Source of the DNA: an uncultured Planctomycetia bacterium
Lineage (GTDB): Bacteria; Planctomycetota; Phycisphaerae; FEN-1346; JAACEH01
Assembly (NCBI GenBank): GCA_903929765.1
Contig: CAIYVX010000044.1
Location: 56,750 to 120,749, forward strand
Direction of reading: 5' to 3'
DNA: 64,000 bases
Part shown: positions 9,201 through 18,236 of the stretch, piece after piece
How positions within the stretch are numbered: position 1 is the stretch's first letter
Layout: each line of letters starts with the position of its first letter
Notes under the pieces: generated by a model
The model's database searches: none
The model's input: only the letters and a program-made list of their open reading frames with translations
Told to the model about the DNA's origin: nothing
Made by a program: the position numbers and the translations under genes

Positions 9201-10919
9201 TCAGTTCCGCAGCGAGTCGATGTCGGCCACGCGAATGAGCGGCGCCCGGTAGATCGACTTGCCCGTCTCGAGCAGCGTGACCCCCTCGATAATGCCGGAG
9301 ACGAGTACATAGCGCGAGCCGGAGGCGACCACTGGGGGAGCCGCCGGTGCGGCATGGCGCCCACCGAAAGGAGCCGTTGGAGCGGCGGCGCGAACCCCGG
9401 CGGATAAAGAGCGGTTGCCTCGCGGTTCGGCCCCGTAGGCGATCGCCCAGATATTCGAGCCATAAGCCAGAACCCACTGAATGTCCTTGCCCTGAGTATC
9501 CTTGCCCTCTTTCCACTTGACCTTGGGACCAAGCTCGGCAATAAACACGACGGCCTCGCCGCGGTTGGCGTCCGGTTCTCCCAGGAGCTTGCCGGCCGTG
9601 CCGTCGAGCGTGTTGGCCAGCACCAGGCGGTTAACGGCAGCGCGGTCGCAGGCGTCCTGCACCGACGTTTTAGCCCGGAGGATTTCCGCTTCGGCCGCCT
9701 TGGGATCGGGATTGAGGACGACGCGGGTCAGACCGGCCAGCAGTCTGTGGATGTCTGGTTGGATGAGGATGCCCGTGCCGCCGCAGGCGTCGCAGGAGGT
9801 CTGGATGTCGGCGCCCGGAATGGTCTTGCCCTGATTAATGGTGACTTGCGAGGTAACAACGTAGCCGTGGCCCGTGCAGGTGGGGCATTTGAGCCGATCC
9901 TTTACGGCGTCGGCGGTGGAAATAGCGCGGCTGGGCGGAAAGGTCTCGGCCTTGGCGGCGCCGCGACTGGCCGGCCAGACGAAGGAACCCTTGGGATTGG
10001 GATAGGTGGCGGCCACGTCAAGGCCCGGACGGTCGAGCAGGGCGCGGATGACCGAAACCGGCACCGACAGGGCCGGGCCTTTATCGGTCCGCCCGGCGAA
10101 GGTCAGCAGCCCGACAACCTTGCCGTCGTGATCAACCAGTGCCCCGCCGCGATTGTTCTGGGAAATCACCGGATCGGTCTGGAGCCATTGCGAGTCGGCC
10201 GCAGCCCCGATGTCGGAACCGGAAACCACCTTCTGAACCTTGCCGAAATCGGCCCAGCCGGCGGTCGGACGGTTGGCCTCGGGCAGGCCAATGGCATAGA
10301 CCAGTTCACCCTCGCTGGGATTTTTCTCGGCCAGATCCAGCGGGTGGGGTTTCTTCAGATCGAACACCTGGGCCGGCGCCGCCTCCTCGGCCGAGACTGC
10401 CGCACCCTTGAGCTTAGGTTTTTTGATCTCGGGCGCCTTCTTCGACTCCGGGGCCTTGACCTGAAGCAGGGCCAGATCCTGCGTTTCGTTGTAATTCGCC
10501 AAACCCTCAACTTCCAACTTGGCGTTGTCGTTAGTCTGGGCCTCGACCCATTTGGCCCCGGCGATCGGCAGGAAGTTGGTGACCACAAACCAATGCTCCT
10601 TGTCCGCCCCGACGAGGAGAACGCCAAGAGTCGGTTTGCCCTTGTCCATGGTCAGGCGAACGAGGCCCAGCGGCGTCTTGCGGGCGGCCTCCGCCAGGCC
10701 GGCGTCGTCCAACTCCGGCGGCGCCGCATGGGCCTCGGCCGGGGCGGGGATGGTCTGCCGGTTCTCGGCGGTCTGGTTGTTCGTGTCCGTCGGGGCATGG
10801 GTTTCCCCTTTGACGGTCGTGGGTTGTTTCGGTTGGTTAGGTTGGTATTGGGCCAGGGCGACGCCCCCGACCAGGGCCACGGCCACGAGCAACGCCATAG
10901 ACCATCGAATTAACTTCAT
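9201..10919 (-). CDS. Secreted trypsin-fold protein lacking catalytic residues, with DnaJ-type zinc motif
   Basis: 572 residues with a signal peptide (MKLIRWSMALLVAVALVGGVALA). About residues 75-300 follow the HtrA/trypsin-2 pattern (VVTN..P-AGAKWVEA, ETQDLALLQV, TDPVISQNNRGGALVDHDGKVVGL). The His of the usual TNHHV motif is replaced (TNFLPIAGA) and the usual GNSGG Ser motif reads NNRGG. Only the Asp region remains, so proteolysis is unlikely. A CPTCTGHG ... CDACGGTG pair, like half of a DnaJ zinc domain, lies near residue 345-385. The C-terminal part is an unknown beta-rich region. The protein may act as a scaffold or regulator. GGGAGGAC precedes the ATG. Confidence 0.7.
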   Translation of the reverse strand: MKLIRWSMALLVAVALVGGVALAQYQPNQPKQPTTVKGETHAPTDTNNQTAENRQTIPAPAEAHAAPPELDDAGLAEAARKTPLGLVRLTMDKGKPTLGVLLVGADKEHWFVVTNFLPIAGAKWVEAQTNDNAKLEVEGLANYNETQDLALLQVKAPESKKAPEIKKPKLKGAAVSAEEAAPAQVFDLKKPHPLDLAEKNPSEGELVYAIGLPEANRPTAGWADFGKVQKVVSGSDIGAAADSQWLQTDPVISQNNRGGALVDHDGKVVGLLTFAGRTDKGPALSVPVSVIRALLDRPGLDVAATYPNPKGSFVWPASRGAAKAETFPPSRAISTADAVKDRLKCPTCTGHGYVVTSQVTINQGKTIPGADIQTSCDACGGTGILIQPDIHRLLAGLTRVVLNPDPKAAEAEILRAKTSVQDACDRAAVNRLVLANTLDGTAGKLLGEPDANRGEAVVFIAELGPKVKWKEGKDTQGKDIQWVLAYGSNIWAIAYGAEPRGNRSLSAGVRAAAPTAPFGGRHAAPAAPPVVASGSRYVLVSGIIEGVTLLETGKSIYRAPLIRVADIDSLRN

Positions 10920-11068
10920 AAATTGTCCTCCCTATGAACGTCTGAAGTATACCAACCAGATGGCCTGGAAAATAGCACAAACAAAGGGTCCGCGCCAAGA
11001 GTTCCAATATAGACTTAAACGAGCCGAGTTGAGAAATGTTTCGGGAAAAACGCGGTCCGCGAACGGCC

Positions 11069-12388
11069 CTAACGAACGATTTCTTCCGCCGCACGCGGCA
11101 GGAGGCCGAGGATGTTCACAAGGTCGAGAATGGTGAAGCGGGGACGGATTTCGTGGGCATGACGTAGCGCGGCCAGGAGCCGCGCCCGGTCGCACCGGAT
11201 GTCCGCCGCCGTGGTGGCCGCGCCGGCCCGGCTCAGGCAGTCACGAATCGCCTCCGCCGGACGAAGCATGGGAGCCAGGGTCTGCCGCAGGCGGTCCCAG
11301 GCGTTGCCGTGGGAGAGAAATTCACGGGCCTGGCGGAGCCTCGCCTGTTTCTCGGCGTAACACGCGGCGACCTCGCCCGAGAGCCGGCCCCAGAACGGCT
11401 CGTCGATTCGCTCCGGCGCGGCGACGAAGCGTGGCGATTCAATGGCCAGAGCGCGGCCATAAAACTCCGCCGCCAGAATCGTCCCGACGCCAACCTGGCG
11501 GCCGTGGAGGTCGTGCGGCCGGCCGTCGAGCGACGACATCATGTCCAGGGCGTGCGAAATGAGGTGTTCGCCGCCGGAGGCCGGGGCCGAGGTCCGGGCC
11601 AGCGTCTGCGAAACGCCGATCAGGTTGAGCGCCGCAAACAGGGCATCAATGGCCGCCGGTTCGAGGGCCCGCAAGGCTTCCGGCCGGTCCAGGTACAGCG
11701 GTTCAACCGCGCTGGCCAGGCCGACGACTTCGGGCAGGTATTCGTCGCCGAAGAGGAGATTATTGAGCCGCCAGTCGGCCGAACTGACGATCTTGGCCAC
11801 CACGTCACCCAGTCCTGCGGCGGTCATTTCGTAGGGCGCCCCGCGGAGAATGGCCGGACTGGAAATAATGGCGGCCGAGGCACGGCCGCGAACCAGCGTC
11901 TTCACGCCTTTAACCGCCGGGGCGACGTTGGCCGAGGCGTAGCCGGTCATGCTCGCCGCCGTGGCCAGGGCAACGTAGGGCACGCCGCGCTCCGCCGCCA
12001 GCCATTTCCCCAGGTCGTTGATGACGCCGCTGCCCACCGCGAGAATGAGTTGCGGTTCCGCCAGCCGCGCCGCCAGGGCGTCTCTGGTCAGATCATCACA
12101 AACCGGCGTGCCACCCGGCGGATCGGCAACCAGGATGAATTCGACCTGCCAGCCGGCGCCGCGTAAAATTTCCGACGCCTCATCTCCGGCCACCGTCCGC
12201 GTGCGACTGTCCGCCAGCACCGCGACGCGCCGGCCCTGCCCCGCCACCAGCCGGTCGCAAACCGCTGCGATTTGCGACACGGCGTCTGCATCGTAAATCA
12301 CTTCGCGCGGATCGATTTCCATTGCCGCCGCGCCGCAGACGGAACGCAATGTATCACGAAAAAGGTACTGGCTTGGGTCGGTTCTCAT
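11069..12388 (-). CDS. sn-Glycerol-1-phosphate dehydrogenase (EgsA/AraM family)
   Basis: 439 residues. The family signature is clear: LAVGSGVINDLGKWLA (NAD(P)-binding loop), VALATAASMTGYASANVA, and the metal ligands in AGLGDVVAK (Asp), GEHLISHALDM (His) and DLHGRQVGVGTI (His). These enzymes reduce dihydroxyacetone phosphate to sn-glycerol-1-phosphate, the backbone of archaeal lipids; bacterial AraM in Bacillus makes the same product. The C-terminal ~80 residues are an extension with little similarity that I can name. The nearby Tes-like gene makes a lipid role attractive. Confidence 0.85.
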   Translation of the reverse strand: MRTDPSQYLFRDTLRSVCGAAAMEIDPREVIYDADAVSQIAAVCDRLVAGQGRRVAVLADSRTRTVAGDEASEILRGAGWQVEFILVADPPGGTPVCDDLTRDALAARLAEPQLILAVGSGVINDLGKWLAAERGVPYVALATAASMTGYASANVAPAVKGVKTLVRGRASAAIISSPAILRGAPYEMTAAGLGDVVAKIVSSADWRLNNLLFGDEYLPEVVGLASAVEPLYLDRPEALRALEPAAIDALFAALNLIGVSQTLARTSAPASGGEHLISHALDMMSSLDGRPHDLHGRQVGVGTILAAEFYGRALAIESPRFVAAPERIDEPFWGRLSGEVAACYAEKQARLRQAREFLSHGNAWDRLRQTLAPMLRPAEAIRDCLSRAGAATTAADIRCDRARLLAALRHAHEIRPRFTILDLVNILGLLPRAAEEIVR

Positions 12389-12516
12389 AATGTTACCCTA
12401 CACCGCTACTGCGGCTGTTCAGCCCGCTTCAGGGCTTGTCGGTTTAATGGGGCAGGATTGTAACACACGACCTCTCGCGGGCCTATTGGAGAATTTCTGT
12501 ATTCCCGTGCCTCCCC

Positions 12517-12545
12517 TTGTCAAACCTGATCGGGCGCGGTATCTT
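12517..12545 (+). promoter_or_regulatory. Promoter of the GT2 gene (TTGTCA-N17-TATCTT)
   Basis: TTGTCA (12517-12522), 17 bases, TATCTT (12540-12545). The expected transcript start falls at or within a base or two of the ATG at 12553, so the message would be leaderless. No ribosome-binding site is present. Confidence 0.55.
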
Positions 12546-12552
12546 AGCCGCC

Positions 12553-13329
12553 ATGAGCGAAGGGAAGCGGCGCATTCTCTGCATCATCCCCGCGTACAAC
12601 GAGGAAGAGGCCGTGGTCCAGGTCGTCCGGGAACTGCGCGAGCACCTGCCGCAGGCCGACGTCCTGGTGGTGGACGACGGGAGTTTTGACCGGACAGCGG
12701 AGCGGGCTCGGGCGGCCGGGGCTTTGGTGTGCAGCCTGGCCTTCAACCTGGGCATTGGTGCGGCGGTCCAGACGGGACTGAAGTATGCGGCGCGAAACGG
12801 CTACGACGTCGCCATTCAGGTTGACGGTGACGGTCAACATCCGGCGGAGGAGATTCCGCCGCTGCTGGAGGTTCTGGAAAAAAATTCCGAAGTTGACGTC
12901 GTGATCGGCAGCCGTTTTCTCCCCAGTCCCGGCCGTCCGGTTCAGGACGGCTTCAAGTCCACCGGCACCCGCCGCATCGGGATCCGCATTTTCGCTGCGG
13001 CCATCAGCGTCATCTGCCGCCAGAGGCTGACCGACACCACCTCCGGCTTCCGGGCCACGCGCGGCGAGGCCATCGGCTTTCTGGGACGGTTCTATCCGCG
13101 TGATTACCCGGAAGTCGAAGCCCTGGTCCTATTGCACCAGGCCGGCTACGTCATCCGGGAAACTCCGGTGGTCATGCGCGAGCGTCAGGGAGGCGCCAGC
13201 AGCATCCGCCTCGGCCATGGCCTCTATTACATGATCAAGGTCTTCATGGCGGTGGCCCTGGGTTTGCTAAAGGAGACCAAGGGGCTCAAAGGCGATCCGA
13301 CGACGTTTCCGCGGCGAGCGTTGGATTGA
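12553..13329 (+). CDS. Family 2 glycosyltransferase (dolichol-phosphate-mannose-synthase-like)
   Basis: 258 residues. GT-A fold with CIIPAYNEEEAV near the N-terminus, the nucleotide-binding VVDDGS, the metal-binding QVDGDGQH, and later DTTSGFRA. The enzyme transfers a sugar from a nucleotide sugar to a lipid carrier or polymer. I prefer the ATG at 12553 over an upstream in-frame TTG because the TTG lies inside the promoter. The gene is followed after 14 bases by a DUF2304 gene, a common pairing in polysaccharide or lipid glycosylation loci. Confidence 0.85.
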   Translation: MSEGKRRILCIIPAYNEEEAVVQVVRELREHLPQADVLVVDDGSFDRTAERARAAGALVCSLAFNLGIGAAVQTGLKYAARNGYDVAIQVDGDGQHPAEEIPPLLEVLEKNSEVDVVIGSRFLPSPGRPVQDGFKSTGTRRIGIRIFAAAISVICRQRLTDTTSGFRATRGEAIGFLGRFYPRDYPEVEALVLLHQAGYVIRETPVVMRERQGGASSIRLGHGLYYMIKVFMAVALGLLKETKGLKGDPTTFPRRALD

Positions 13330-13343
13330 GCGGAGGTGCGGCG

Positions 13344-13766
13344 ATGGGCGAAGACAAAACCCTTATCATTCAGGCCCTGACGGTGCTGCTGGGCGGGCTG
13401 ATCTGCGTGGCCACGGTGGAACTGATCCGGCGCGACTTGCTGCGCACGGCCTATGCCCTGATCTGGCTGGCGGCGGGGGTGGCCGTGGCCCTGATCGGGC
13501 TTTTCTCCTCCGGCTTCTTTTATCTGGTTCAGAAATACACCGGCATGCTGTATCAAACCTTCATTCTGTTCTGCATCCTCAGTTTCGCCATCATCCTGAT
13601 GATGCAGTTTTCGATCCTGATTTCGCGTCTGAGCGACCGCAACAAGCGGTTGACCCAGGACGTGGCCATTCTCCAGGAAGAGTTGCGCCGGCAGCGGGGA
13701 CTTCCGGCGGACGAAGCGACAAATCAAATCAAGGCGCCGGCTACTCGGGGTCCGGCGGAACGATGA
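13344..13766 (+). CDS. DUF2304 membrane protein
   Basis: 140 residues. There are three predicted membrane helices (ALTVLLGGLICVATVELI; YALIWLAAGVAVALIGLF; MLYQTFILFCILSFAIILMM) and then a charged amphipathic tail (RLSDRNKRLTQDVAILQEELRRQ), probably coiled coil. The start ATG has GGAGGT seven bases before it. DUF2304 proteins accompany GT2 enzymes, as here. The 3' end overlaps the convergent GT39 gene by 26 bases. Confidence 0.8.
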   Translation: MGEDKTLIIQALTVLLGGLICVATVELIRRDLLRTAYALIWLAAGVAVALIGLFSSGFFYLVQKYTGMLYQTFILFCILSFAIILMMQFSILISRLSDRNKRLTQDVAILQEELRRQRGLPADEATNQIKAPATRGPAER

Positions 13767-15360
13767 ATTTGCCCGGCGGACATTCCACCACAATCGTGTC
13801 GATCGTTTCAAGGACCACGCGAGCCGCGCCCTCGGTCACGTTGCCGCGGTAAAGGTCGGACTCGAGCCCTCCGGACACCCGTTTCCTGTCGAAGACAACG
13901 AAGCGCACGACCAAGCCGCGCGTCTGCTCGCCCAGCCTCGTCCAATACAGCGGGGAAGAACGCGAAGCATCGCCCAGTTCCAAGGTCCGCCGACCGCTGA
14001 GAAAGCACACCACGCCGCCGTTGGGCGTCAGGACCACTTCGTCCTCCGCCATCGGAGCGCGCTTCAGAAAATCGGCGATCGGCTGCCAGCGGCTCAGCCG
14101 GCTGCCTGAATAGTTCGGGTAATGCGATTTATAAATGTCGACCGCGACCTTCGGCACGTTCATCGCCACCAGCAGTCCGACCAGGACGCTGACGAAAATC
14201 TGTACGGACCGCTCACCGCGCCGCCGCACAAAGCACCGCCGGCCCGCCTCCCCTGCCCCATCGACCAGGAACCAGGCCGCCAGCGGCAGAATCGGGAGCA
14301 AGTAGCGCACCGCCGGAGCCGACCAGACCACCGTCAGGAAAAACAGGTATCCGAGAGCCGGCAGAGCGACGATCAACCGCCGGCGGCGCAAGGCCCGTCC
14401 CAGGCCCCAGAACATCGCGGCCAGCACGGCCGTGCCAACCGCCCAGGCCACTGGCACGAGCGGCCAGAGCCACGGCGTCGAGGCGTCGGCGAAGTGCGGC
14501 AGGCCCTGGCCCGAGAGAAGCTGGAAAATGGTCGAGGGCAGTTCCAGGACCGGGCGGAGGAAATAGCCGATCAGATCGTGCATCACATCAAACTTGGTGA
14601 CCAGGGCCGTGGCGTATTGCGCCGCGTCCCCCGGAATCTTCTCTGCCGACATAAGGGCCACGACCGTAGCGCCGCCCAGTACGAACGGCGCGACCACCGC
14701 CAGCGCCCCGGCGATCCGCATTCGCCGCGGCCGGACGCTTTTTTCCCAGATCACGCCCACCGCCAGCGGCGCCACGACAACAACCATGGCCGTCCGCATC
14801 GCCACCGCGACCACGAGCAGCACAGTTCCCGCCGCCAGGCAGCCCCAGCCTTTGGCCCGCGTGAAACGGACCAGGCACCAGAGGGCCGCCACGACGAAGG
14901 CCATCCCCGGCAGATCGGTCAGAATGTCTAGGCTCGACTCGTACATCGTGATGGAAAAGGCCGTGAGCAGAAAAACGTTCAGGGCCGTGCGCCGGCATTC
15001 GTAGAGCCGCACGAGGCGGTAAGTCAGGATGATCGTGGCGATCCCCAGCAGGGCCTGCATCAGGTTCAGGGGCCAGAAGGCGTCGCCGAAGAGGCGATAG
15101 GAAATCGCCACGACGACCGGCAGGCCGGGCGAAATGCCCCCGGGCGACTCGCCGTGGTTCCAGGTGAAGCCGTGGCCCTGGGCCAGACTTTGGCCGACCG
15201 ACAGGTAGCGGGCCGAGTCGTTGCTCACCCGCCAGTGGTTGCTGACGGGGATAAGGTAGAGGAGCGCAACAGCGGCGATGACAATGGCCGCCTGTCGCCG
15301 CGTCGGCTGCCAGACCGGACGCTCGGAAATTTTTGGGGCCACTTCGGACATGCAACCCAT
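13741..15360 (-). CDS. GT39/ArnT-like membrane glycosyltransferase
   Basis: 539 residues from the chosen ATG (15358-15360, GAGG eight bases upstream). About ten hydrophobic segments follow a short N-terminus. The first periplasmic loop has the family pattern NDSARYLSVGQSLAQGHGFTWN with an acidic residue after the first helix, as in protein O-mannosyltransferase/ArnT-like enzymes that use polyprenyl-phosphate sugars. The soluble C-terminal part (after IYKSHYPNYSGS) is periplasmic. The gene is convergent with the GT2/DUF2304 pair, which could supply the lipid-linked sugar donor; this link is inference. Confidence 0.75.
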   Translation of the reverse strand: MGCMSEVAPKISERPVWQPTRRQAAIVIAAVALLYLIPVSNHWRVSNDSARYLSVGQSLAQGHGFTWNHGESPGGISPGLPVVVAISYRLFGDAFWPLNLMQALLGIATIILTYRLVRLYECRRTALNVFLLTAFSITMYESSLDILTDLPGMAFVVAALWCLVRFTRAKGWGCLAAGTVLLVVAVAMRTAMVVVVAPLAVGVIWEKSVRPRRMRIAGALAVVAPFVLGGATVVALMSAEKIPGDAAQYATALVTKFDVMHDLIGYFLRPVLELPSTIFQLLSGQGLPHFADASTPWLWPLVPVAWAVGTAVLAAMFWGLGRALRRRRLIVALPALGYLFFLTVVWSAPAVRYLLPILPLAAWFLVDGAGEAGRRCFVRRRGERSVQIFVSVLVGLLVAMNVPKVAVDIYKSHYPNYSGSRLSRWQPIADFLKRAPMAEDEVVLTPNGGVVCFLSGRRTLELGDASRSSPLYWTRLGEQTRGLVVRFVVFDRKRVSGGLESDLYRGNVTEGAARVVLETIDTIVVECPPGKFIVPPDPE

Positions 15361-15387
15361 ATTAGAAACCTCGCCCCGGCAGGGCAA

Positions 15388-15437
15388 GCCTCTTGCCCGG
15401 CCTCTTGCCCGGCCTGCTCGCCCAGCCTGCTCGCCCC
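15388..15437. repeat. Short tandem repeat (12-13 bp, four units)
   Basis: Two identical GCCTCTTGCCCG units are followed by two variant GCCTGCTCGCCC(A/C) units. They lie in the divergent gap between the GT39 gene and comEC, 50 bases before the comEC start. Confidence 0.75.
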
Positions 15438-15489
15438 TTGCCTCCGGGAACCGGGCGGATAATATGGTGATTGCCAGGAGAGAACCCGC

Positions 15490-18141
15490 ATGACCGACGT
15501 TGGGGCGAACCCGCCCACAACCTCGACGAACCAGCCACCGACCCCGCCACCGCGCCGGCCGCTCCTGGCCCCGGCCCTGGCCTTGTGCGGCGGCATCATC
15601 GTGGCCAGTCTGGCCGCGCTGCCGGCCTGGGTCTGGATGATTCCCTCATTTTTCGGCGTCGCGGGCCTGGTGTTTTCGTTGCGGCGCGGAACGGGTGAGC
15701 GCAGCCGCCTCGGTGTCGCCGCGGCGCTTTTGGCGGCGGCCGGCGTCGGAGCCTTGCTCTTCGCCTGGCGAACGGAACGAAGTCCAACCGACGTCAGCCA
15801 ACTGGCCACGCCGGAGGGACGCATCGTCACCCTGGCCGGCGTCGTCGTCCAAAACCCCCGGCCTTCCACTCATCCCGACAACCCCCTCGCGCCGCACATC
15901 GCCGCCAACGTCGATGCAGCGGAAGCATCGGCCGATGCCAGCGGCGAACCGGCCTCGCCGGCGAAACAGTTCGGCAACCGCTCCTACACCGCCCTGACCC
16001 TGGCCGTCACGGCTGTAACGCTCGGCGACGGCCGCACTTTCCAAGCCGACGGCCGCGTCCGCGTCACCGTCGAACAGGCCATCCCGCCGGACTATCGCTC
16101 GCGTCCGCGCACCGGCGACCGCCTGCTCGTCACCGGAAAGCTTCGCCGGTTCGCCGAGCCGCTCAATCCCGGCCAGGCCGACGCCGCCGAGGTCAACGGC
16201 CAGCGCGGCATCAGCGCTGGCCTGACCACCAACTTCTGGGCCGCCGTCCGCGACCGGCAGCGCGGCCCGTGGTGGAGTCCCTATGTCTGGATGGGCGAGA
16301 TTCGCACGGCGATTCTCAGCGCCATTCCACGCGGCGACGACAAGGGCGATGAATCGACCGCCGGTCCGGCCCGCCGAATCATGCCCGCCCTGCTCCTGGG
16401 CGACCTGAGCGAACTCCAGGATCACGAACAGCAATTATTCATGCGCAGCGGCATCGTCCATTTCCTGGCCGTCAGCGGCATTCACCTCATCCTCTTCGCC
16501 TGCGGCCTGATGTGGCTGACGCGCCGCCTCATGATCGGTTTGCGGACCAGGTCGATCCTCCTGATCCTCTTCGTCACCTTCTACTGCCTGGCCGTCGAAT
16601 TTCATCCCAGCGTGGTCCGGGCCGCCGTGTTCTTTATCCTGCTCGCGCTGGGCGACCTGACGGGCCGGCAACGCAACATGCTCAACACCCTCGCCGGTGC
16701 TGCCATCGTTTCACTCCTCATCGCCCCGTCAGATCTGTTCGGTATCGGTTTTCAATTATCCTTTATCGCCGTCCTCGGCCTAATGGTCACCTGCCCGCGA
16801 TTGGTGTGCCTGATCTTCCCCTGGCGGCGCACAGACCACTTGGTCGAGCAAGAGCCGGAACATGGATACCTGAGCAAAGCGAGAAAGTGGCTCGAATATC
16901 TTTTCTGCACCTGCATCACCGGCACACTCTTCACCATGCCGCTCATGGCCTGGCATTTTCATCTCGTCACGCCCATCGGCTTCCTCAGCAACTTCCTGGC
17001 CTTCTTCCTCGTCCTGCCGCTCCTGATGCTCTCCGTCGTGGTCGCAATCTTCGGCCTGATTCCCGGCCTGGCGGCCTGGAGCGGCCCGTGGACTCTCCTG
17101 AACTGGATGTCCGGCTGGCTGGAAAATCTGTCGCAGGCAGGCGTCAGCGTGCCATATGGCCATTTTTATGTTCGTGAATTTTCCTGGCCCTGGGTCGCGG
17201 TCGTCATCGGATTGCTGCTGGCCTGGACATTTCGCGTGCGGCTGCGGTTGGCCAGGTGGCAACTCGCGGCGGCGCTGGCCGTGGCCGTGGCCGGATACGC
17301 CTGGCTCGGCGTGCCGCGCGGGCCGACCGACGAAGTCCGCATCACCACCCTGGCCGTTGGCTGCGGCAACACGGTCCTCATCCAGGCCCCCGGCGGGTAC
17401 AATCTGCTGGTCGATTGCGGGTCCGATATGACGGCTGAAAATACCGGCCCGCTGGTCACCGCCCCGGCCCTCTGGAAACTCGGCGTCGCCCGCCTCGACG
17501 CCATCGTCCTGACCCACGCCGACGCCGATCACGTCAAGGACGCCGCCCTGGTGGCCGAACGAATTCCCGTGGACCGTTTCTACCTCAGCTCACATTTCCT
17601 CGACGCCGCTGACCTGCGCGGCTTCACAAACTCGTACAGCCATCGCGTTGTGGATTGGCTGAAAGACAACGGACATGAAATCCACTGGCTCCGGCGCGGC
17701 GACGTGGTTCCAGCCCCGGCGGGCCTGGAAATGCAGGTTCTCAATCCCCCGGCCGATCTGCCGCCGTCGAAGGAAAATAATCCCACCAGCGTGGTCCTGC
17801 GGCTCACTTACGCCGGTCGGACCATGCTCCTGACAGCCGACGCTTCGCCCGACCGCTTGGCGGCCATGACTGCCTCTGACTCTCTGGCGGCCGACGTGAT
17901 GCTCCTGCCGCACCACGGGCAGCAGAGTTCGGAGGTTCTGGAATTTCTGAAAAAATCGGCGGCGCCGCTGGCCGTGATGAGCGTCGGCCGCTATCGCGAT
18001 TCGCATCGCCGCAAGGATTTCCACTGGCCGCCGGAAGTCGAAATCTTCAAAACCTATCTCCTCGGCGCCGTGACGGCGCACCTGCGTCCCGATGGCGTGA
18101 GCGTGGAGGGCTTTCGGCCCACACGGAATTCCGATAATTGA
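15490..18141 (+). CDS. comEC: ComEC/Rec2 DNA-uptake channel
   Basis: 883 residues. An N-terminal membrane and DUF4131-like soluble region (to about 290) is followed by the Competence domain, with MRSGIVHFLAVSGIHLILFACG and further helices to about 600. A C-terminal metallo-beta-lactamase domain starts near residue 616, with THADADH at about 673 and LLPHHGQQSS further on. ComEC carries single-stranded DNA across the inner membrane during transformation, and the lactamase domain may degrade the other strand. CAGGAG lies upstream of the ATG. No other com gene is adjacent; a CinA-type gene occurs at 45.7 kb. Confidence 0.9.
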   Translation: MTDVGANPPTTSTNQPPTPPPRRPLLAPALALCGGIIVASLAALPAWVWMIPSFFGVAGLVFSLRRGTGERSRLGVAAALLAAAGVGALLFAWRTERSPTDVSQLATPEGRIVTLAGVVVQNPRPSTHPDNPLAPHIAANVDAAEASADASGEPASPAKQFGNRSYTALTLAVTAVTLGDGRTFQADGRVRVTVEQAIPPDYRSRPRTGDRLLVTGKLRRFAEPLNPGQADAAEVNGQRGISAGLTTNFWAAVRDRQRGPWWSPYVWMGEIRTAILSAIPRGDDKGDESTAGPARRIMPALLLGDLSELQDHEQQLFMRSGIVHFLAVSGIHLILFACGLMWLTRRLMIGLRTRSILLILFVTFYCLAVEFHPSVVRAAVFFILLALGDLTGRQRNMLNTLAGAAIVSLLIAPSDLFGIGFQLSFIAVLGLMVTCPRLVCLIFPWRRTDHLVEQEPEHGYLSKARKWLEYLFCTCITGTLFTMPLMAWHFHLVTPIGFLSNFLAFFLVLPLLMLSVVVAIFGLIPGLAAWSGPWTLLNWMSGWLENLSQAGVSVPYGHFYVREFSWPWVAVVIGLLLAWTFRVRLRLARWQLAAALAVAVAGYAWLGVPRGPTDEVRITTLAVGCGNTVLIQAPGGYNLLVDCGSDMTAENTGPLVTAPALWKLGVARLDAIVLTHADADHVKDAALVAERIPVDRFYLSSHFLDAADLRGFTNSYSHRVVDWLKDNGHEIHWLRRGDVVPAPAGLEMQVLNPPADLPPSKENNPTSVVLRLTYAGRTMLLTADASPDRLAAMTASDSLAADVMLLPHHGQQSSEVLEFLKKSAAPLAVMSVGRYRDSHRRKDFHWPPEVEIFKTYLLGAVTAHLRPDGVSVEGFRPTRNSDN

Positions 18142-18236
18142 TAGACAAATCCTCGCCCCGGCCGGGTCTTTATCAGTAGAATGGCCGCTGACGCGCGAAG
18201 TTTGGCTGCCCGACGCAACCCGGTGAGAGTTCGACT

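Noticed and set aside
15388..15437. Tandem repeat as a CRISPR array
   Set aside because: Units are 12-13 bp and contiguous, without spacers, and no cas gene is present.
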